DNA of 19,522 nucleotides from Lachnospiraceae bacterium. Lineage in GTDB: Bacteria; Bacillota; Clostridia; Lachnospirales; Lachnospiraceae. The DNA lies in the NCBI GenBank assembly GCA_900769175.1, contig CAAGFP010000170.1:1-19522 (forward strand). Reading direction: 5' to 3'. The notes beneath the pieces are model-generated. The model saw nothing but the letters and a program-made list of their open reading frames with translations, ran no database searches and was not told the origin of the DNA. The position numbers and the translations under genes are program-made. Below, in pieces: positions 1-7,455 of this stretch (its first letter is position 1; the number at the start of each line of letters is the position of its first letter).

Positions 1-1731
1 GATTAGGGCATTCTCTGTACCAAACATGGCTTCCGCCAATGCTTTACTCAACTCCGTCTTTCCGACGCCGGTAGGTCCTAAAAACAGAAAAGATCCAATC
101 GGTCGGTTCGGGTCCTTCAGTCCGACTCTGCCACGTCTGATCGCCTTTGAAACGGCAGAAACGGCTTCCGACTGTCCGATTACACGCTTATGAAGTGTCT
201 TCTCAAGAGAAAGCAGTTTTTCGGATTCTTTCTGTGCAAGCTTCGTTACCGGGATATTCGACCATACAGACACTACCTTTTCAACCTGTTTTTCTTCCAA
301 AACAGCAATGCTTTTGCCTTTTTTATTCTGCTGCAGTTTCCGGATTCTCGATAATTTCCGGGTGGCTTCATCCTGAATACTTTTCACCCTTTTGGCTTCC
401 TCGAAATTACCGGAAACAATCAGTTCTTCAAGTTCATGCTCACACTCTTTAATTGTATTGAATAATTCATCTTCTTTGCCGGATGCACTCATCTGTTCAA
501 GTTTTAATGCAGAAGACGCTTCATCGATTACATCAAAAGCTTTATCCGGAAGATTTCTGTCATTGATATACCGGTCAGATAAACGAACCGCCGCCTCGAT
601 TGCTTCATGGGAAATCTTAATGTTATGATGTGCTTCATACTTATAAGCAACACCTTCGATCATTCTGATGGTCTCCTCCACAGTCGGCTCTTCTACACTA
701 ACAGGCTGAAATCTACGTTCCAAAGCAGCATCTTTTTCAACATATTTACGGTATTCAGAAATTGTCGTTGCACCAATGAGCTGAATTTCTCCTCTAGCCA
801 GAGAAGGTTTTAAAATACTTGATGCATCAATCGAGCCTTCTCCACTTCCGGCTCCGATTAAAGTATGGATTTCGTCCATAAACAGAATGACATCTCCGCC
901 TTTAATCACTTCAGATATAAGGTTTTTGATTCGTTCTTCAAATTCTCCTCTGTATTTACTTCCGGCGACCATGGCAGACATATCAAGAGATAAAATTCTC
1001 TTGTCCTTAATAATTTCGGGTACGTCTCCCCGCACAATTTTATTCGCAAGTCCTTCTACTATGGCAGTTTTCCCAACACCGGGTTCCCCGATCAAACAGG
1101 GATTGTTCTTCATTCGACGGCAGAGAATCTGAATCAGACGCATAATTTCATCTTCCCGTCCGATTACAGGATCCAATTTCCCCTCTCTTGCCAAAGCGGT
1201 TAAATCCCTGCTGTATTTCTCAAGTTCACCCGGATGTGATAATCCATTGCCATCGCCCATCAGATTAATCAGTTTCTCCCGAGCAGTTCTTTCATCTTCG
1301 CCAAGAGAAGTAACAACCTGCAAGCAGGCATTTCTGATATCAACATCATTCGTAACCATAATCGTCATGGCAAAATTCTGTCGATTACGAACCAGTGCAA
1401 GAAAAATATGCTCGGTTCCGGTTTTCGCACTGTGAAAAAGTTCTGCAATTCTGTGACTGTCTGCCAAAACTGCTTCTGCTTTTGTTGAATATGCACTTTT
1501 ATCTTCTCTTTTCTCTTCCCCTTCCATGGAAATCAAAGCACTGATTGAATCCTTAGTGTTTTTTTCGTTCACATCATACTTTTGCAAAACTATCGCAGGC
1601 AAACAATCACGAACAGCTATAATACCGAGAAGAAGATGTTCCGTCCCTACATAAGCCTGATTAAAATACCGGCTTGCTCTTTCAGCATTTTTCAATACTT
1701 TTAAGGCCTTTTGAGTAAATTCATGCTGCAT
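1..1731 (-). CDS. clpC: ClpC-type Clp/Hsp100 ATPase (C-terminal part missing)
   Basis: This is an AAA+ unfoldase that would feed substrates to ClpP or act as a disaggregase in the cytoplasm. The window edge cuts it after 577 codons. The ATG at 1731 follows an AGGAG box about ten bases upstream. Two Clp N-type repeats are visible (roughly residues 4-70 and 80-150, each with a GTEH motif). The first AAA module has Walker A GEPGVGKT near residue 214 and Walker B FMDEIH. A UVR-like segment (NFEEAKRVKSIQDEA) lies in the middle region, and a second Walker A GPTGVGKT near residue 551 is close to the cut. The UVR-like middle and the lack of a long ClpB coiled-coil favour ClpC, and no N-terminal zinc finger is seen, so ClpE is unlikely. 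It starts four bases after the stop of a GntR regulator rather than in a ctsR-mcsA-mcsB operon, so it may be a second, divergent Clp paralogue. Confidence 0.9.
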   Translation of the reverse strand, partial: MQHEFTQKALKVLKNAERASRYFNQAYVGTEHLLLGIIAVRDCLPAIVLQKYDVNEKNTKDSISALISMEGEEKREDKSAYSTKAEAVLADSHRIAELFHSAKTGTEHIFLALVRNRQNFAMTIMVTNDVDIRNACLQVVTSLGEDERTAREKLINLMGDGNGLSHPGELEKYSRDLTALAREGKLDPVIGREDEIMRLIQILCRRMKNNPCLIGEPGVGKTAIVEGLANKIVRGDVPEIIKDKRILSLDMSAMVAGSKYRGEFEERIKNLISEVIKGGDVILFMDEIHTLIGAGSGEGSIDASSILKPSLARGEIQLIGATTISEYRKYVEKDAALERRFQPVSVEEPTVEETIRMIEGVAYKYEAHHNIKISHEAIEAAVRLSDRYINDRNLPDKAFDVIDEASSALKLEQMSASGKEDELFNTIKECEHELEELIVSGNFEEAKRVKSIQDEATRKLSRIRKLQQNKKGKSIAVLEEKQVEKVVSVWSNIPVTKLAQKESEKLLSLEKTLHKRVIGQSEAVSAVSKAIRRGRVGLKDPNRPIGSFLFLGPTGVGKTELSKALAEAMFGTENALI

Positions 1732-1735
1732 CCAA

Positions 1736-2110
1736 TTATTCTCCTTCATACTCCTTATATATTTCATCAATCAAAGCGTGAATCTCTTCACGTGTTATAT
1801 TTTTACAACTTGCCCTTGCCAAAAGCATACGTAATTCTCTCTTTGTTCCGGCAAGCGCATGCAGTTTATCAATATCCACTGCAATGACGGCCCCACGCCT
1901 GCGGTCCACCTTTACATAACCTTCCTGCTTAAGTACCGTATATGCTTTGTTAACGGTGTGCATGTTGATTCCAACCTCATCAGCAAGTTGTCGGACACTC
2001 GGCAGGGCATCCCCTTCACGATACCTGTCCATTGCAATTCCAAGTATAATCTGGTTGCAAATCTGGGTATATATTGCTTCCTCGCTGTTAAAATCAATCT
2101 CCCAAATCAT
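1736..2110 (-). CDS. GntR-family regulator, YtrA-like short form
   Basis: This 124-residue protein is a DNA-binding repressor-type regulator. Residues about 10-78 form the GntR winged helix, with the typical EGDALPSVRQLADEVGIN and NKAYTVLKQEGYV segments. The remaining C-terminal part, about 45 residues, is short and mostly helical, without the FadR, HutC or MocR effector domains, which matches the YtrA subgroup. YtrA relatives usually sit before ABC-transporter genes, but here the next gene, four bases downstream, encodes a Clp ATPase. The two are almost certainly co-transcribed. The start is preceded by GAAAGGAGAAAG. An inverted repeat overlaps the promoter, so autoregulation is likely. The inducing signal cannot be read from the sequence. 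Confidence 0.9.
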   Translation of the reverse strand: MIWEIDFNSEEAIYTQICNQIILGIAMDRYREGDALPSVRQLADEVGINMHTVNKAYTVLKQEGYVKVDRRRGAVIAVDIDKLHALAGTKRELRMLLARASCKNITREEIHALIDEIYKEYEGE

Positions 2111-2131
2111 ACACTTTCTCCTTTCAAGCCT

Positions 2132-2169
2132 GTTATACTAATAATATAACATGCGCCATACAAAGTCAA
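2132..2169 (-). promoter_or_regulatory. Promoter and probable GntR operator
   Basis: On the minus strand, TTGACT (2169-2164) and TATTAT (2146-2141) are separated by 17 bases, a good sigma-A-like promoter. A dyad GTTATA-7-TATAAC (2132-2150) covers the -10 box, where a YtrA-type dimer could block RNA polymerase. The dyad is seen directly; binding by the downstream regulator is inferred. Confidence 0.65.
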
Positions 2170-2192
2170 TCGAGTACTATATTATGATACCA

Positions 2193-2247
2193 GGGTCAAA
2201 AGGTCGTACGTTTCATGCTTGCATGAAAAAGTATGACTTTGGGACCC
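2193..2247. repeat. Long imperfect inverted repeat
   Basis: Arms of about 26 bases (2193-2218 and 2221-2247) run from GGGTC to GACCC around a two-base TT centre. They pair with a few mismatches and one or two bulges, and CATGC/GCATG is at the tip. The element lies between the SH3b gene's terminator and the GntR promoter. There is no run of T on either side, so it is not a classic terminator. It looks like a dispersed intergenic palindrome, but only one copy is in the window. Confidence 0.6.
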
Positions 2248-2273
2248 GCAAAACATGAGAAATTCCTATTGCA

Positions 2274-2306
2274 CAAAAAGAGAAAGAACAACTTCTTTCT
2301 CTTTTG
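2274..2306 (-). terminator. Terminator-like hairpin after the SH3b gene
   Basis: A perfect 13-bp stem (2276-2288 with 2293-2305) closes a four-base loop, and the minus-strand transcript ends in a U-rich arm CUUUUUG. It lies about 35 bases after the stop of the SH3b gene, as expected for the end of the purine transcript. The stem is A/G on one side and T/C on the other with few G-C pairs, so termination may be weak. Confidence 0.6.
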
Positions 2307-2340
2307 TATCTTTTCCCTTTATATGTGTTGCTAATTCATC

Positions 2341-3696
2341 CTATAAGTCGATAAAATTGATATCGTCGTCATCGTCCGAAATATAATCGTCGTCATCCGC
2401 TTCATCATCGAAGTATTCTTCGTCATCTTCTTCATCTACTTCTTTTGTAAAGAAATTTCGAAAGGCATGGTTTGCTTTGGATTTCTTTTCTTTGCGTTCC
2501 CTGGGGCGTGGTTCCTCGATTGTTTCGTCACCAACCGGCTTCTTTGGTTGCTCATAATCTACGAATTTCTCTTCAATGGAACTGTCATCCTCATTGTCAT
2601 AATCATAGTCATAATCGTAGTCATAATCATCTCTGCGGCGACGAGGTCCAAGAATCAATATCACAATTGCAACAATTGCCAATACAAGCAAAACAGAAAG
2701 AATGATAATAACAATTTTACCGTCAAATCCGCCGGATGCTTTGGAAGCAGATGCATCAAACAAACCATCATAGGATACGAAACCGCCACTTCTGTAGTCA
2801 CATAAATACCATGCAGCATCCGATTCCCCTTTCATGGCATAAAGAATATAGAAATCGCCTTTTCCCCATCCGGTAATGGTTTCCCCGCCAATGGTAATAC
2901 TGGATTTCTCGAATCCTTCCGGAATAACAGGAGGTTCGCCTTCGGGATTGAGGAAAGTAATGTTTTTCCCGATTTTATTCGTATCTTCTCCGTTTTCATC
3001 ATTTTCAACAGGTTCCGGCACGACTTCTTCGGAAGGAGTTTCCGGAATCTCTTCCGAATCTGTTTCTCCGGTCGTTCCTTCAATGGTGGTTTCAGCCGGC
3101 TGGGAATTATCAACCGGTGCCGTAAAGGTAATTAAATCAGAACGAATGAAACCGGTCATCTCCGTTCCGGAAGCTTTAAACTGAATCTGGTACCACTTAT
3201 ATCCGTCTGCGGCCGTTGCCTCACCGATGATCGTTACTTCCGACTGACCCTTTGCGGAAGCTACAAGAGTACTTTTCGTACTTGCCTCTTTTCTGATATT
3301 TACATTTCCGTTTCCGGCAATGTAAGCAGTCTTTTTCTCAACCGTAGTCACCTGCGTTGTGGAAGTAGTATCGTCCCCCTGACCTTCTTCCGTCTTCGTA
3401 ATGAAATCCGATCTTACATATCCGGTAATTCCGGTTGAAGTTTTAATTTTATACCAGATTTTTCCGTCCGTTCCGGTTTTTTCTTCTAAAATGGTTACTT
3501 TATCATTCGTCGTAACCGATCCGACAGCAGCTGAAGTTGTGGACGCATCCTGACGGACATTCACATCACTGGATTTTACAACCCCTTCCGATGCCAGACT
3601 GATAAATCCGATGGATAAAACCAAAACACATACCAATGCTGCTCCAAAGTTTCTGATTGTATTTACGAAGAGTTCTCTCCTTAGCTTTTTCATCAT
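2341..3696 (-). CDS. Membrane-anchored protein with two SH3b domains and an acidic cytoplasmic tail
   Basis: This is a cell-envelope protein of unknown role. A signal peptide spans about residues 1-35 (cleavage plausible after SLA). Two bacterial SH3 domains follow (about 36-100 and 124-195), with DVNVRQDAS and NVNIRKEAS openings and WYKI/WYQI strands; such domains often bind peptidoglycan. A Glu/Pro/Thr-rich linker and an extracellular segment with WYLCDYRSGG come next, then one membrane helix (about 327-349) followed by RRRR. The cytoplasmic tail of about 100 residues has an Asp-Tyr run and ends in dense Asp/Glu. The start may be the second Met (3693), which is better spaced from AGGAG. It begins 13 bases after purD ends, so it is probably co-transcribed with the purine genes, although nothing in it suggests purine metabolism. 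Confidence 0.85.
   Translation of the reverse strand: MMKKLRRELFVNTIRNFGAALVCVLVLSIGFISLASEGVVKSSDVNVRQDASTTSAAVGSVTTNDKVTILEEKTGTDGKIWYKIKTSTGITGYVRSDFITKTEEGQGDDTTSTTQVTTVEKKTAYIAGNGNVNIRKEASTKSTLVASAKGQSEVTIIGEATAADGYKWYQIQFKASGTEMTGFIRSDLITFTAPVDNSQPAETTIEGTTGETDSEEIPETPSEEVVPEPVENDENGEDTNKIGKNITFLNPEGEPPVIPEGFEKSSITIGGETITGWGKGDFYILYAMKGESDAAWYLCDYRSGGFVSYDGLFDASASKASGGFDGKIVIIILSVLLVLAIVAIVILILGPRRRRDDYDYDYDYDYDNEDDSSIEEKFVDYEQPKKPVGDETIEEPRPRERKEKKSKANHAFRNFFTKEVDEEDDEEYFDDEADDDDYISDDDDDINFIDL
2596..2633 (-). repeat. Short in-frame Asp-Tyr codon repeat
   Basis: Six-base GATTAT/GACTAC-type units encode an alternating Asp-Tyr run just inside the membrane segment of the SH3b protein. Codons alternate between GAT/GAC and TAT/TAC, so the array is partly degenerate. 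Such repeats can change length by slippage in whole dipeptides without breaking the frame. Confidence 0.7.
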
Positions 3697-3709
3697 TTTC
3701 TCCTAACCG

Positions 3710-4981
3710 TTACACCTCATCAATTGCTTTTCCAATATCATTTCTCATATATTTATTATCAAATTCCACCCATTTGGTCGCTTCATAGGCTTTCTTTCTG
3801 GCTTCTAATAAATTCGCGCCGGTCGCGGTAATGCCTAATACACGTCCTCCGTTCGTAACGATTTTACCATCTGATATTTTCGTTCCTGCGTGGAAACAAT
3901 AATAATCCTCTTTTCCGTCAAAGTTCTCAAGTCCTTTGATTTCGAATCCTTTTTCATAAGAAAGCGGATATCCGTCTGATGCAAGGATTACACAAACAGC
4001 TGCGTTGTCCTCAAATTCAAGTTCAATGTCATCCAACGTTCCGTCCACACAGGCCTTCATTACTTCAATAATATCATTCTTCATTCTCGGGAGAACAACC
4101 TGTGTCTCGGGATCGCCGAATCTGGCATTATATTCAAGCACCTTGGGTCCGTCTTCGGTTAACATAAGTCCAAAGAAGATAACACCCTTAAATGTTCTTC
4201 CTTCTTTCGCCATTGCATCCACGGTTGCCTGATAAATATGTTCCCTGCAATATTCATCTACTTCCTTTGTATAGAAAGGACTGGGTGAAAAAGTACCCAT
4301 ACCGCCGGTATTGAGTCCCTCATCGCCGTCTTTGGCTCTCTTATGATCCTGCGCAGATGTCATAATACGGATGGTTTTTCCGTCACAGAATGATAAAACA
4401 GATACCTCGCGCCCGGTCATGAATTCCTCAATAACCATTTTATTTCCTGCCGAACCAAACTTCTTATCTGTCATAATTTCTTTCACACCGGCAACTGCCT
4501 CTTCATAATTCTGACAGATTAATACGCCTTTTCCGAGGGCAAGCCCGTCTGCTTTTAATACAATGGGGAACTTGCATTCATCAAGATATTTTATTGCTTC
4601 TTCAGCAGAATCAAAGTTTTCGTATTTCGCAGTAGGAATCCCGTATTTCTTCATTAAATCTTTGGAAAATGCCTTGCTTCCTTCTAAAATCGCAGCTTTT
4701 TTATTCGGTCCGAAAACCTTTATATCTGCAGTTTCCAGAACATCTACAAGACCTGCTACCAAAGGATCATCCGGCGCAACAATAACGAAATCGATTTTCT
4801 TTTCCAATACAAAAAGAAGGATTTTATCAAATTCCATTACACCGATAGGTTCACATTTTGCAAACTGTGCAATTCCGGCATTTCCCGGTACACAGTATAA
4901 CTCATCTACTTTGGGGCTCTTCGCAACACACTGAGCAATTGCATGTTCACGGCCGCCGCCACCGACAATCAAAACCTTCAT
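3710..4981 (-). CDS. purD: Phosphoribosylamine-glycine ligase (GAR synthetase)
   Basis: It joins 5-phosphoribosylamine and glycine with ATP to make GAR, the second step of IMP synthesis. The 423-residue length is normal for the family. It opens with VLIVGGGGREHAI and continues with an ATP-grasp fold: KAFSKDLMKKYGIPT, the LKADGLALGKGV strand, and NARFGDPETQ near residue 290, which carries metal- and ATP-binding residues. GGAGG stands seven bases before the ATG. It is the last purine gene of the cluster, 15 bases after purN, and is followed at 13 bases by the SH3b gene. No sign of damage. Confidence 0.98.
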   Translation of the reverse strand: MKVLIVGGGGREHAIAQCVAKSPKVDELYCVPGNAGIAQFAKCEPIGVMEFDKILLFVLEKKIDFVIVAPDDPLVAGLVDVLETADIKVFGPNKKAAILEGSKAFSKDLMKKYGIPTAKYENFDSAEEAIKYLDECKFPIVLKADGLALGKGVLICQNYEEAVAGVKEIMTDKKFGSAGNKMVIEEFMTGREVSVLSFCDGKTIRIMTSAQDHKRAKDGDEGLNTGGMGTFSPSPFYTKEVDEYCREHIYQATVDAMAKEGRTFKGVIFFGLMLTEDGPKVLEYNARFGDPETQVVLPRMKNDIIEVMKACVDGTLDDIELEFEDNAAVCVILASDGYPLSYEKGFEIKGLENFDGKEDYYCFHAGTKISDGKIVTNGGRVLGITATGANLLEARKKAYEATKWVEFDNKYMRNDIGKAIDEV

Positions 4982-4996
4982 TCTTATGCCTCCATT

Positions 4997-5599
4997 TTAT
5001 CCGATTGTAACCAATCCATCTGCAATCAGCTGGATTGCTCCGGGAAGAATTTCCCACTCTGCCGTTTCCATTACACGAAGCTGTAACTCCTTCGGGGTAT
5101 CACCCGGTCTGACCTCAACTGCTTTTTGAAGAATAATCGGTCCGGTATCCGTTCCTTCATCAACGAAATGAACGGTTGCACCGGTAATTTTTACTCCACG
5201 CTCTAAGGCGGCTTCATGAACCTTTAATCCGTAATACCCGGTTCCGCAAAAAGAAGGAATCAAAGACGGATGAATATTAATGATTCTGTTCCGGTACTGC
5301 GAAATAACCTGCTTGGGAATTACAACCAAAAATCCCGCAAGCACAATTAAATCCGGAGAAACTTCATTCATCGCATTCAGCAAAGCCTCATGAAACAATT
5401 CACGGTCTTCATAATCCTTCGGAGAAACACAGCAGGAATCAATTCCGGCCTTTTTTGCTCTTTCAAGTGCAAACGCACCCGGATTATTACTGATTACACG
5501 AACAATCTCAACATTTGTAAGTCTTCCGTCCGCAATTCTGTCAATGATTGCCTGCAGATTCGTTCCGCCTCCGGATACACATACACAAATTTTTAGCAT
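4997..5599 (-). CDS. purN: Phosphoribosylglycinamide formyltransferase
   Basis: It transfers a formyl group from 10-formyl-tetrahydrofolate to GAR, making FGAR in the third step of IMP synthesis. The 200-residue protein has the N-terminal phosphate-binding segment SGGGTNLQAI, the catalytic Asn-His in NIHPSL, and the Asp in DEGTDTGPII. After NIHPSLIP it has SFCGTGYYG where many family members have a FPG-type sequence; the catalytic residues are kept, so this is ordinary variation. Its ATG overlaps the end of purM by seven bases (ATGCTAA), which indicates translational coupling. The ribosome site GGGAG lies inside the purM coding end. Confidence 0.97.
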   Translation of the reverse strand: MLKICVCVSGGGTNLQAIIDRIADGRLTNVEIVRVISNNPGAFALERAKKAGIDSCCVSPKDYEDRELFHEALLNAMNEVSPDLIVLAGFLVVIPKQVISQYRNRIINIHPSLIPSFCGTGYYGLKVHEAALERGVKITGATVHFVDEGTDTGPIILQKAVEVRPGDTPKELQLRVMETAEWEILPGAIQLIADGLVTIG

Positions 5600-6618
5600 A
5601 ATGTTACTCCCTTTTCTCCGTTTGTAATATTTCCGACGATATAAGGAGTTTCCCCTGCTGCCTTCATTGCTTCCATGGTTTTTTCTACATCTTCCGGCGC
5701 AACGGCAACTATCATGCCAAGACCCATGTTAAAAGTATTGTACATCATTTCGTCCGCAATATTACCTTCCTTTTGAAGGAGTTTAAAAATAGCCGGTACT
5801 TCATAGGAATTCAGTTTTACTACAGCATGTTTCCCTTCCGGAAGCATTCTGGGAATGTTTTCATAGAAACCTCCGCCGGTAATATGGCTGCATGCCTTAA
5901 CGGTTACTCCGGCATTCTTTACACTCTTAAGTGCTTTCACATAAATTCTGGTTGGAGCGATCAATGCTTCTCCCAGTGTCATGCCAAGTTCTTCACGGTA
6001 AGTATCAAGATTCTCTTTTGTCATTTCGAAAACCTTACGTACCAGTGAAAAGCCGTTGGAATGAACCCCGCTGGAAGCCATACCGATTAAAATGTCGCCG
6101 TCTTTTAAGTGTTCACCGGTAATTAAATCTTTTTTATCTACAACGCCTACAGCGAAACCGGCAAGGTCGTATTCATCTTCGGGCATTAACCCGGGATGTT
6201 CTGCAGTTTCCCCGCCGACAAGAGCTGCCTCTGACTGCTTACATCCTTCTGCAACCCCTTTTACGATTGTTGCAATTTTCTCAGGTTCGTTCTTTCCGCA
6301 TGCAATGTAATCCAGGAAGAATAAAGGTTCGCCCCCCGCACAGGCAACATCGTTTACGCACATGGCAACCGCATCAATTCCGATTGTATCATGCTTATCC
6401 ATTAAAAATGCAAGCTTTACCTTTGTTCCGCATCCGTCAGTACCGGATAATAAAACCGGCTCATCCATTTCCTTAATTTTAGAAAGAGAAAATGCACCTG
6501 AGAAACCGCCGATTCCGCCTAAAACCTCATCTCTCATGGTTTCCTTCACATATTTCTTCATAAGTTCTACTGATTTGTAGCCTGCTTCAATATCAACACC
6601 TGCTGACTTGTAATCCAT
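5593..6618 (-). CDS. purM: Phosphoribosylformylglycinamidine cyclo-ligase (AIR synthetase)
   Basis: It closes the imidazole ring with ATP, turning FGAM into AIR, the fifth step of IMP synthesis. The 341-residue length fits. The start MDYKSAGVDIEAG, the glycine-rich segment DEVLGGIGGFSGAF, LLSGTDGCGTKVKLAF, the metal/phosphate segment GGETAEHPG and the C-terminal HITGGGFYENIPRM are all typical. The ATG has AAGGAG upstream. It is separated from purE by about 217 bases that contain a 41-bp tandem array, but is overlapped by purN on the other side. Confidence 0.98.
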   Translation of the reverse strand: MDYKSAGVDIEAGYKSVELMKKYVKETMRDEVLGGIGGFSGAFSLSKIKEMDEPVLLSGTDGCGTKVKLAFLMDKHDTIGIDAVAMCVNDVACAGGEPLFFLDYIACGKNEPEKIATIVKGVAEGCKQSEAALVGGETAEHPGLMPEDEYDLAGFAVGVVDKKDLITGEHLKDGDILIGMASSGVHSNGFSLVRKVFEMTKENLDTYREELGMTLGEALIAPTRIYVKALKSVKNAGVTVKACSHITGGGFYENIPRMLPEGKHAVVKLNSYEVPAIFKLLQKEGNIADEMMYNTFNMGLGMIVAVAPEDVEKTMEAMKAAGETPYIVGNITNGEKGVTLC

Positions 6619-6650
6619 TGTCGTTCTCCTTTATGTGAATTTAATTTTAT

Positions 6651-6812
6651 CATTCCATCTGAGTGGTTCTTAAAATACAACTATTCCAACATTCCATCCG
6701 TGTGGATTTCATTAAATACAGTCATTTCAGCCTGTCACCCGGGTGGTTTTCATTAAATACAGCCATTTCATCCTGTCATCCGGGTGGTTTTGATAATAGA
6801 AGTATTCCAAGT
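6651..6812. repeat. Degenerate 41-bp tandem repeat, about four units
   Basis: Four units start near 6651, 6690, 6731 and 6772 with lengths of 39, 41 and 41 bases plus a diverged last unit. The most alike parts are a GTGG core (6663, 6702, 6743, 6784) followed by CATTAAATACAG in the middle units. Unit three contains the perfect palindrome CACCCGGGTG. The array fills most of the purE-purM spacer. A period of 41 is not a multiple of three, which argues against a coding role. The first unit contains TCATTCCATCTGAGT, nearly identical to a motif upstream of purE. Confidence 0.8.
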
Positions 6813-6835
6813 ATTCATTTGATTTCAAATTTAGC

Positions 6836-7345
6836 TTATGACTTCTGATATTCTTTATATCCCACTTCCTGCAATTTCTTATCCTTCTTCTGAACTCCTT
6901 CTTTTAAGGAAAGTGCATAAGCCTTTACTTTTTCAAGCAATTCCGGATTTGAAGTAGATAAAATTTTGGCGGCCAAAATTCCTGCATTTGCCCCACCGTT
7001 GATTGCAACGGTTGCAACGGGGATTCCTGAAGGCATCTGAACGATGGAATATAAGGAATCTTTCCCTCCGAGCGAGGTTGTATGCATCGGAATTCCAATA
7101 ACCGGCATGGGGAAAATTGCTGCACACATTCCGGGAAGATGTGCTGCCATTCCGGCTCCTGCAATAATTACCTTAAATCCTTTCTCTTCCGCTGTCTTTG
7201 CGTATTCAAAGAACACATCCGGTTCTCTGTGTGCGGAAATGATTGTCATCTCGTAAGAAATACCGAAATATTCAAGCATTTCTGCGGCTTTCGCCATTAC
7301 GGGCATATCAGAATCACTGCCCATAACAATACCAACTTCTGCCAT
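6836..7345 (-). CDS. purE: PurE: AIR carboxylase or N5-CAIR mutase catalytic protein
   Basis: It forms CAIR, the carboxylated imidazole nucleotide, in the sixth step of IMP synthesis. The 169-residue protein has the signature GIVMGSDSD, ISAHREPD with the active-site His, AGMAAHLPG, PMHTTSLGGKDSLYSIVQMP and the glycine-rich INGGANAGILA. Where many PurE proteins have SAHRTPD this one has SAHREPD. No purK is nearby, so whether it uses N5-CAIR (with PurK) or CO2 directly cannot be decided here. GGAGG stands seven bases before the ATG. It is the first gene of the purine block in this window and has its own likely promoter in the 14-bp repeat region. Confidence 0.96.
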   Translation of the reverse strand: MAEVGIVMGSDSDMPVMAKAAEMLEYFGISYEMTIISAHREPDVFFEYAKTAEEKGFKVIIAGAGMAAHLPGMCAAIFPMPVIGIPMHTTSLGGKDSLYSIVQMPSGIPVATVAINGGANAGILAAKILSTSNPELLEKVKAYALSLKEGVQKKDKKLQEVGYKEYQKS

Positions 7346-7386
7346 AGCAACCTCCGTTTCATTTTATCATAAACTGTTAATAAAAT

Positions 7387-7428
7387 ATCTGAATCATTTT
7401 ATCTGAATCATTTCATCTGAGTCAATTT
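7387..7428. repeat. Three tandem 14-bp units upstream of purE
   Basis: Units at 7387-7400, 7401-7414 and 7415-7428 follow the pattern ATCTGARTCAWTTY, and a fourth start, ATCGG, is seen at 7429. Units one and two differ only in the last base. The array lies in the 110-base gap between the upstream lipoprotein gene and purE and overlaps the predicted purE promoter. Confidence 0.85.
7396..7425 (-). promoter_or_regulatory. Candidate purE promoter inside the 14-bp array
   Basis: On the minus strand, TTGACT (7425-7420) and TAAAAT (7401-7396) are 18 bases apart. The -35 box arises from the variant third unit (GAGTCAA), while the -10 box comes from the junction of units one and two. The resulting leader is about 45 bases, too short for a purine riboswitch. 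Confidence 0.5.
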
Positions 7429-7455
7429 ATCGGTAATTTATTCAACCGAATTCTT

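Noticed and set aside
147..1435. Plus-strand reading frames over the Clp ATPase
   Set aside because: They are antisense shadows of a clearly coding minus-strand gene and have no family resemblance or ribosome sites.
6663..6848. A plus-strand reading frame of 62 codons over the 41-bp array
   Set aside because: It follows the tandem repeat by chance, the 41-base period shifts frame each unit, and there is no ribosome site or family resemblance.
7346..7455. Purine riboswitch upstream of purE
   Set aside because: The region is only 110 bases and is taken up by the 14-bp array and promoter; no conserved three-way junction pattern or loop motifs were found, and no terminator hairpin follows.
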